Positions 4,728-7,656 of a DNA stretch of 7,656 nucleotides are shown here, piece by piece. The number at the start of each line of letters is the position of its first letter. The stretch's first letter is position 1. Origin of the DNA: Sulfurovum sp. (GTDB taxonomy: Bacteria; Campylobacterota; Campylobacteria; Campylobacterales; Sulfurovaceae); contig JAPHUJ010000354.1 of NCBI GenBank assembly GCA_026193735.1, positions 1-7,656 of the forward strand. Direction: 5' to 3'. Position numbers and translations under genes: made by a program. The notes under the pieces were generated by a model. The model was not told where the DNA came from, searched no databases, and saw only the letters and a program-made list of their open reading frames with translations.

Positions 4728-7656
4728 TATTGAGTGTATCCATATATTTGGTTTTAAGTACTTTTCGTCCTTATAAAGACGTTCAAATTCGTCAGCCAGA
4801 AGAGGTTTATTGTAATAATAGCCTTGTGCTTCATCACACCCTTGTTCACTGAGATAATCAAGTTGCTCAGTCGTTTCCACCCCTTCCGCAATAGTCCGAA
4901 GACCAAGGCTGTGTGCCATATTGATGATCGCAGCAACAATAGCCTTATCTTCAGGATCTGTGCTTATATCACGAACAAACGATTGATCTATTTTAAGTTT
5001 GTAAACTTTAAATTTTTTGAGATAACTTAAGCTGGAATAACCGGTACCAAAATCGTCTATCGACATTCGTATGCCTCGTTCATGAAGGTTATTTATGATA
5101 CTAATGGCTTCTTTTGGGTTATGCATAGCTACACTTTCAGTAAGTTCCAGTTCTAGATATTCAGAGGGTAATTTTGTACTCTGTAGTATTTGTGTAACCA
5201 GATCTGGCAAGTTTGGATGACGAAATTGTACAGCAGATAAATTAATTGCCATGATTATTGGGGACATTCCGCTTTCCATCCAGTCTTTAAGCTGCTCAGC
5301 AGCACTTCTCAGTACCCATTCTCCGATCGATAAGATCAATCCACTACTTTCTGCAATAGGAATGAATTCGACTGGTGATATAGTGCCAAACTCTGGATGC
5401 TCCCAACGGAGTAGGGCTTCTGCTCCGATAACATGTCCAGTCGCTAATGATATTTGTGGTTGGTAGACGATGTGGAATTCGTTACGTGAAAGAGCATGAT
5501 ATAAGGCATTGAGAAGTTGGAGTTTACGTGTTGAGATCGTTTGCATCTCTTCTGTAAAAAAAGAGTATCCATTACGTCCTGCCTCTTTGGCTCTGTACAT
5601 TGCTGCATCTGCATTTTTAGAAAGAGTTTCCTTATCTAAACCGTCTGTAGGATAGAGAGCAATGCCTATTGAAGCGGTAATATTGAGCTCATATTGTTCA
5701 ATTGAAAATGGAGCCTGAATTGCATAAAGCAACTTTTGTGCTACCTTTTGAGCTTCATCCACATTGCTCTCCGGCAATAATAGTATGAATTCATCTCCAC
5801 CTAGTCGTGCGAGTGTGTCTTCATCACGGAGTATTGATTTAAGACGCTTAGACAACTCTACAAGCAGGATATCTCCGATATTGTGTCCAAGAGTATCATT
5901 GATATCTTTAAAATTGTCCACATCAATGAACATTAAGGCAAAACTAGTTTGTTTACGCTTTGCCAGATTGATCAAATAAGTTAATTGTTCATCCAGTTTA
6001 ACCCGGTTTGGCAGTCCTGTCAATATGTCGAAATTTGCCAGATACTGAATATGTTTTTCGGATTCTTTACGCTGGGTTACATCTCTAGTGATGCCCAGAA
6101 GCGTAGTGACTTTTTTATTAGCATCCCGCATTGGTACTGCATGTGTCTCCAGCCACCGTCGTTTTCCTTTTAGACCTTGGATCTCAAATTCTAATATCCC
6201 GCTGTTACCACGCATAACTTTTTTATGTAAAGCAATAAAAGGAGCACGCCATTCAGGAAGTAAATAGCTTACAAGCGTATGTTGTTGTACTTCTTCGAAA
6301 GTATCCGCTTGCAGCATCTCTAGACCGGCTGGATTCATCTCTAGGAGGTTTCCTTTAGCATCAACAAGTTTGACACATTCGGGTTCATTTTCGATAATCG
6401 CTTGTAAATGTGACTGGCTTTCTCTTAAAGAAATCTCAACGAGTTTATGTTCAGTAATGTCCTCGTACATACCTACAATACCGATAGCACTATTCTTCTT
6501 GTCATACATAGGGACTTTGGAAGTACGTAACCAAACTGTTGTTCCGTCCGGTCTTTTTTGGACCTCTTCATAGAAAAGTTTAGAGGCTCCTAATTCAATA
6601 ATATTACGGTCATCTGCACGATAAAACTTCGCATTTTCTTTCCAACAAAAATCATAGTCACTTTTACCGATGATATTTTGTGGAGTCACTTCTCCTGCAT
6701 CTTTGGCAAAAGCGTAATTACAGCCGAGATAATTTAAATTTGTATCTTTCCAAAAAATTCGTGCGGGTACCGTATTAATGATAGTTATAAGTAAATTATG
6801 AGAGTTTGTCAGTGCTTCTTCTGCTTTGTTTCTTGCTTTTTCTTGTTCATATGTATTAATCGCATGATCAATGTCAGCTGTCATCTTCTGCAATAGACCC
6901 TGTGTTGATTTATTGAATGCATTTGCTTCACTCGAATAGAGGTTCAATGTCCCTATGACCACCCCTTTTTTATGCAGTGGCAGCGCGGCAGAAGACTTCC
7001 AATTAAATTCTTTAGCACGCTCATGCCATGGGTCTGTAGATGGATCATGTTGAAAATTCTGAGACCAAAATGGACGATCTTCCCGGCAAACGGTTCCACT
7101 TGGCCCATTTCCGAGTGGACTATTTTCATCGATCGTTATGTGTAAATCTTTTAGATAGTCTGTTCCTATACCGTAATAGGCAACTGGCTTAAGCTGTTTG
7201 TTTTGTTCGTCAATCAATCCTATCCATGCCATTTTTATATCAGTAATATATATGGCATTTTTACAGATTTTTTGAAATAGTTCTAATTCATTATTAGAGT
7301 GAATAATTGCTTTGTTGCATTGACTTAATGTGGCATAAAGTTGGCTGATACGTTGTGCATTTTGTTCAGCTTTTTTGCGCTTGATGTCGATCTGTAAAAG
7401 TTTTTTTTGAGTTTTAGAGAGCCATGCAAGAATACTTTTTTCACCTTCTCCTGGCACGGGAATAGAAGAAGTAAAATTACCGCTTCCCATTTGTAAAATA
7501 TGCGAATGAAGTTCACTCAAAGTAGTTCCCAAGATAGAGTACAAAGATCTACGTACACGCCAGATCATAATTAATAGGGATATAGCAAAAAGGATAAAGA
7601 TAATACGCATTAGTGTTGCAGTAGCTTCAGCCTCTTGGACGATATCAGATGTCCGC
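4725..7656 (-). CDS. Membrane c-di-GMP enzyme, HAMP-GAF-PAS-PAS-GGDEF-EAL, 5' end outside window
   Basis: The frame is open from the right edge (first full codon at 7655-7653) to TAA at 4725, 976 residues. Numbering here is from the ATG at 7610. That ATG has no ribosome-binding site, and 15 in-frame codons before it have no stop. A membrane helix (about 1-17) and a HAMP-like segment (18-72) follow, so an upstream sensor and first helix are expected. Then come a GAF domain (about 95-255), PAS domains (about 268-388 and 396-515), a GGDEF domain (520-685) with intact GGDEF (604-608) and inhibitory-site RxxD (595-598), and an EAL domain (697-950). The EAL domain keeps EAL (731-733), Asn790, ELTES (822-826), DDFGTG (852-857), Lys873, Glu909 and Gln929. 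Both catalytic sites look intact, so it may make and degrade c-di-GMP, switched by its sensors. The ligands are unknown. Confidence 0.93.
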   Translation of the reverse strand, partial: RTSDIVQEAEATATLMRIIFILFAISLLIMIWRVRRSLYSILGTTLSELHSHILQMGSGNFTSSIPVPGEGEKSILAWLSKTQKKLLQIDIKRKKAEQNAQRISQLYATLSQCNKAIIHSNNELELFQKICKNAIYITDIKMAWIGLIDEQNKQLKPVAYYGIGTDYLKDLHITIDENSPLGNGPSGTVCREDRPFWSQNFQHDPSTDPWHERAKEFNWKSSAALPLHKKGVVIGTLNLYSSEANAFNKSTQGLLQKMTADIDHAINTYEQEKARNKAEEALTNSHNLLITIINTVPARIFWKDTNLNYLGCNYAFAKDAGEVTPQNIIGKSDYDFCWKENAKFYRADDRNIIELGASKLFYEEVQKRPDGTTVWLRTSKVPMYDKKNSAIGIVGMYEDITEHKLVEISLRESQSHLQAIIENEPECVKLVDAKGNLLEMNPAGLEMLQADTFEEVQQHTLVSYLLPEWRAPFIALHKKVMRGNSGILEFEIQGLKGKRRWLETHAVPMRDANKKVTTLLGITRDVTQRKESEKHIQYLANFDILTGLPNRVKLDEQLTYLINLAKRKQTSFALMFIDVDNFKDINDTLGHNIGDILLVELSKRLKSILRDEDTLARLGGDEFILLLPESNVDEAQKVAQKLLYAIQAPFSIEQYELNITASIGIALYPTDGLDKETLSKNADAAMYRAKEAGRNGYSFFTEEMQTISTRKLQLLNALYHALSRNEFHIVYQPQISLATGHVIGAEALLRWEHPEFGTISPVEFIPIAESSGLILSIGEWVLRSAAEQLKDWMESGMSPIIMAINLSAVQFRHPNLPDLVTQILQSTKLPSEYLELELTESVAMHNPKEAISIINNLHERGIRMSIDDFGTGYSSLSYLKKFKVYKLKIDQSFVRDISTDPEDKAIVAAIINMAHSLGLRTIAEGVETTEQLDYLSEQGCDEAQGYYYNKPLLADEFERLYKDEKYLKPNIWIHSI

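Noticed and set aside
1..7656. tRNA, rRNA, CRISPR array, insertion sequence, phage or defence genes
   Set aside because: No cloverleaf, spaced repeats, terminal inverted repeats, transposase or defence domains were seen, and coding sequence fills nearly all of the window.

Overview
The window is AT-rich bacterial chromosome with six protein genes, no RNA genes and no mobile elements. It looks like Campylobacterota, perhaps a Sulfurovum-like sulfur oxidiser. The grounds are the low G+C, TATAAT-type -10 boxes without clear -35 boxes, a small periplasmic c-type cytochrome, and tandem YkuD-fold peptidoglycan enzymes. The phylum is an inference from style and gene content, not from a marker gene.

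Left part (1-1305). Two minus-strand genes encode exported proteins: a small monohaem cytochrome c (787-1149), then a secreted NlpC/P60 cell-wall peptidase (56-733). The cytochrome may be preceded by an unannotated 31-codon ORF (1136-1231) that overlaps its start codon. The spacer 1150-1305 is a divergent promoter region with a symmetric inverted repeat and repeated half sites.

Middle (1306-4636). Three plus-strand genes follow. The first is a BaiN/RdsA (HI0933/YhiN-like) flavoprotein, whose -10 box is so close to the ATG that its mRNA is probably leaderless. After a 179-bp regulatory spacer come two adjacent L,D-transpeptidase-fold genes 8 bp apart: a lipoprotein of the YcbB/LdtD type and a membrane-anchored protein of the YafK/DpaA type. 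With the NlpC/P60 peptidase, half of the genes here act on murein in the periplasm.

Right part (4637-7656). A convergent spacer holds a two-tier hairpin that is a good candidate for a bidirectional terminator. It is followed on the minus strand by a large c-di-GMP signalling protein (TM-HAMP-GAF-PAS-PAS-GGDEF-EAL). Its reading frame runs off the right edge, so the first visible ATG (7610) is almost certainly internal and the periplasmic sensor lies outside the window.

I see no dramatic new system. The points most worth a second look are the leaderless flavoprotein gene, the overlapping small ORF before the cytochrome, the cytochrome's missing distal Met, the tandem 11-bp repeat before the transpeptidase operon, and the strong internal ribosome-binding site in the YafK-like gene.
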